Positions 63,790 through 64,000 of a DNA stretch of 64,000 nt are shown here, one piece after another (position 1 is the stretch's first letter; every line of letters begins with the position of its first letter). The notes beneath the pieces were generated by a model, which saw only the letters and a program-made list of their open reading frames with translations, did not search any database and had not been told where the DNA came from. Made by a program: the position numbers and the translations under genes. Origin of the DNA: Pseudarthrobacter psychrotolerans (GTDB lineage Bacteria > Actinomycetota > Actinomycetes > Actinomycetales > Micrococcaceae); NCBI RefSeq assembly GCF_009911795.1, contig NZ_CP047898.1:2790001-2854000 (forward strand), given 5' to 3'.

Positions 63790-64000
63790 ATGGAGATCGC
63801 ACTGGGACTTCTGGTACTTGTCGCAGTGGTCTGTGCCGGGAGTGCACTGGGCCGTAAGCTCAACATTTCCGTTCCGCTGCTGCTGGTCCTGGCCGGCGTT
63901 GCCGGTTCCTTCCTCCCCTTCGTTCCGCGCATTGAGCTGAACCCGGAACTGGTCCTCGTGGGCTTGTTACCGCCGCTGCTTTACGCCGCGGCGCTGCGGA
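63790..64000 (+). CDS. Na+/H+ antiporter (CPA1/NhaP type), 5' part only
   Basis: Open frame from ATG 63790 running off the window: MEIALGLLVLVAVVCAGSAL, GRKLNISVPLLLVLAGVAGS, FLPFVPRIELNPELVLVGLL and PPLLYAAALR. The first two membrane spans and the LLPPLLYAAAL motif are typical of CPA1 antiporters. No strong ribosome site is visible. Confidence 0.8.
   Translation, partial: MEIALGLLVLVAVVCAGSALGRKLNISVPLLLVLAGVAGSFLPFVPRIELNPELVLVGLLPPLLYAAALR

Overview
The window reads as chromosome of a high-GC Gram-positive actinobacterium, most likely Arthrobacter sensu lato (Micrococcaceae). This is inferred from the strong G/C third-position bias, GTG/TTG starts, ATGA-coupled operons, a possible leaderless GTG gene, and the mix of glyoxylate, polyol, sugar-acid and acyl-CoA catabolic operons typical of soil Arthrobacter. 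No tRNA, rRNA, CRISPR array or phage was seen.

Layout. 1-8 kb: an alpha-carbonic anhydrase lipoprotein, a PLP dehydratase, an F420-reductase-like oxidoreductase, then a scrambled stretch. That stretch holds a frameshifted membrane-protein gene, a complete ISL3-type insertion sequence (3811-5255; 23-bp perfect inverted repeats, 8-bp target duplication) inside a decayed acetyltransferase gene, a secreted beta-propeller lipoprotein, an EF-hand-like secreted protein, a second partial copy of the membrane-protein gene, and a CsbD stress protein. 8-15.4 kb: a glyoxylate/allantoin operon (hyi, glxR, gcl, glxK, allB) and a winged-helix regulator. 15.4-20.3 kb: a Bcp peroxiredoxin, a broken MpaB-like gene, a DUF427 protein, and two secreted proteins (DUF6454-like and a PF04185-type phosphoesterase). 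20.3-26.8 kb: a polyol operon (binding protein, two permeases, dehydrogenase, PfkB kinase) read away from an AraC regulator. 26.9-32.8 kb: small genes, two secreted phosphodiesterase-like proteins, a MOSC protein and several gene remnants. 32.8-38.9 kb: a beta-oxidation operon (3-hydroxyacyl-CoA dehydrogenase, acyl-CoA dehydrogenase, acyl-CoA ligase, thiolase, TetR). 39-45 kb: a GAF-LuxR regulator, an MHS-family transporter, an IS110 scrap and gene remnants, small proteins, and a stand-alone type I restriction-like nuclease. 45-61.5 kb: a sugar-acid locus. It has an ACS-family MFS transporter, a divergent GntR/FCD regulator, an amidohydrolase/Na+-symporter operon, an operon of fuconate-type dehydratase, aldehyde dehydrogenase, two FAH-fold enzymes and an SDR, and a four-gene polar-amino-acid-type ABC transporter. 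61.5-64 kb: a DUF3846 protein, a tiny Lys-rich ORF in AT-rich DNA, a NYN-LOTUS protein and the start of a Na+/H+ antiporter.

Three patterns link the parts. (1) About eleven copies of a ~34-46-bp G/C-rich hairpin (core GCGGACGACGGCGGGA / TCCCGCCGTCGTCCGC) lie between genes, mostly at 3' ends and convergent junctions; one abuts a truncated gene. (2) Three promoters (46.4, 52.4, 58.3 kb) share one architecture: a -35 TTGNNC, a 16-bp spacer and a -10 TATGAT embedded in a CCTATATGAT operator. This suggests that the GntR/FCD protein at 46564 controls the MFS transporter, the dehydratase operon and the ABC transporter together. (3) About ten otherwise well-conserved genes carry frameshifts, nearly all single-base losses in short G/C runs. 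That looks more like consensus-sequence error than real decay, although several other genes in the window are truly broken.
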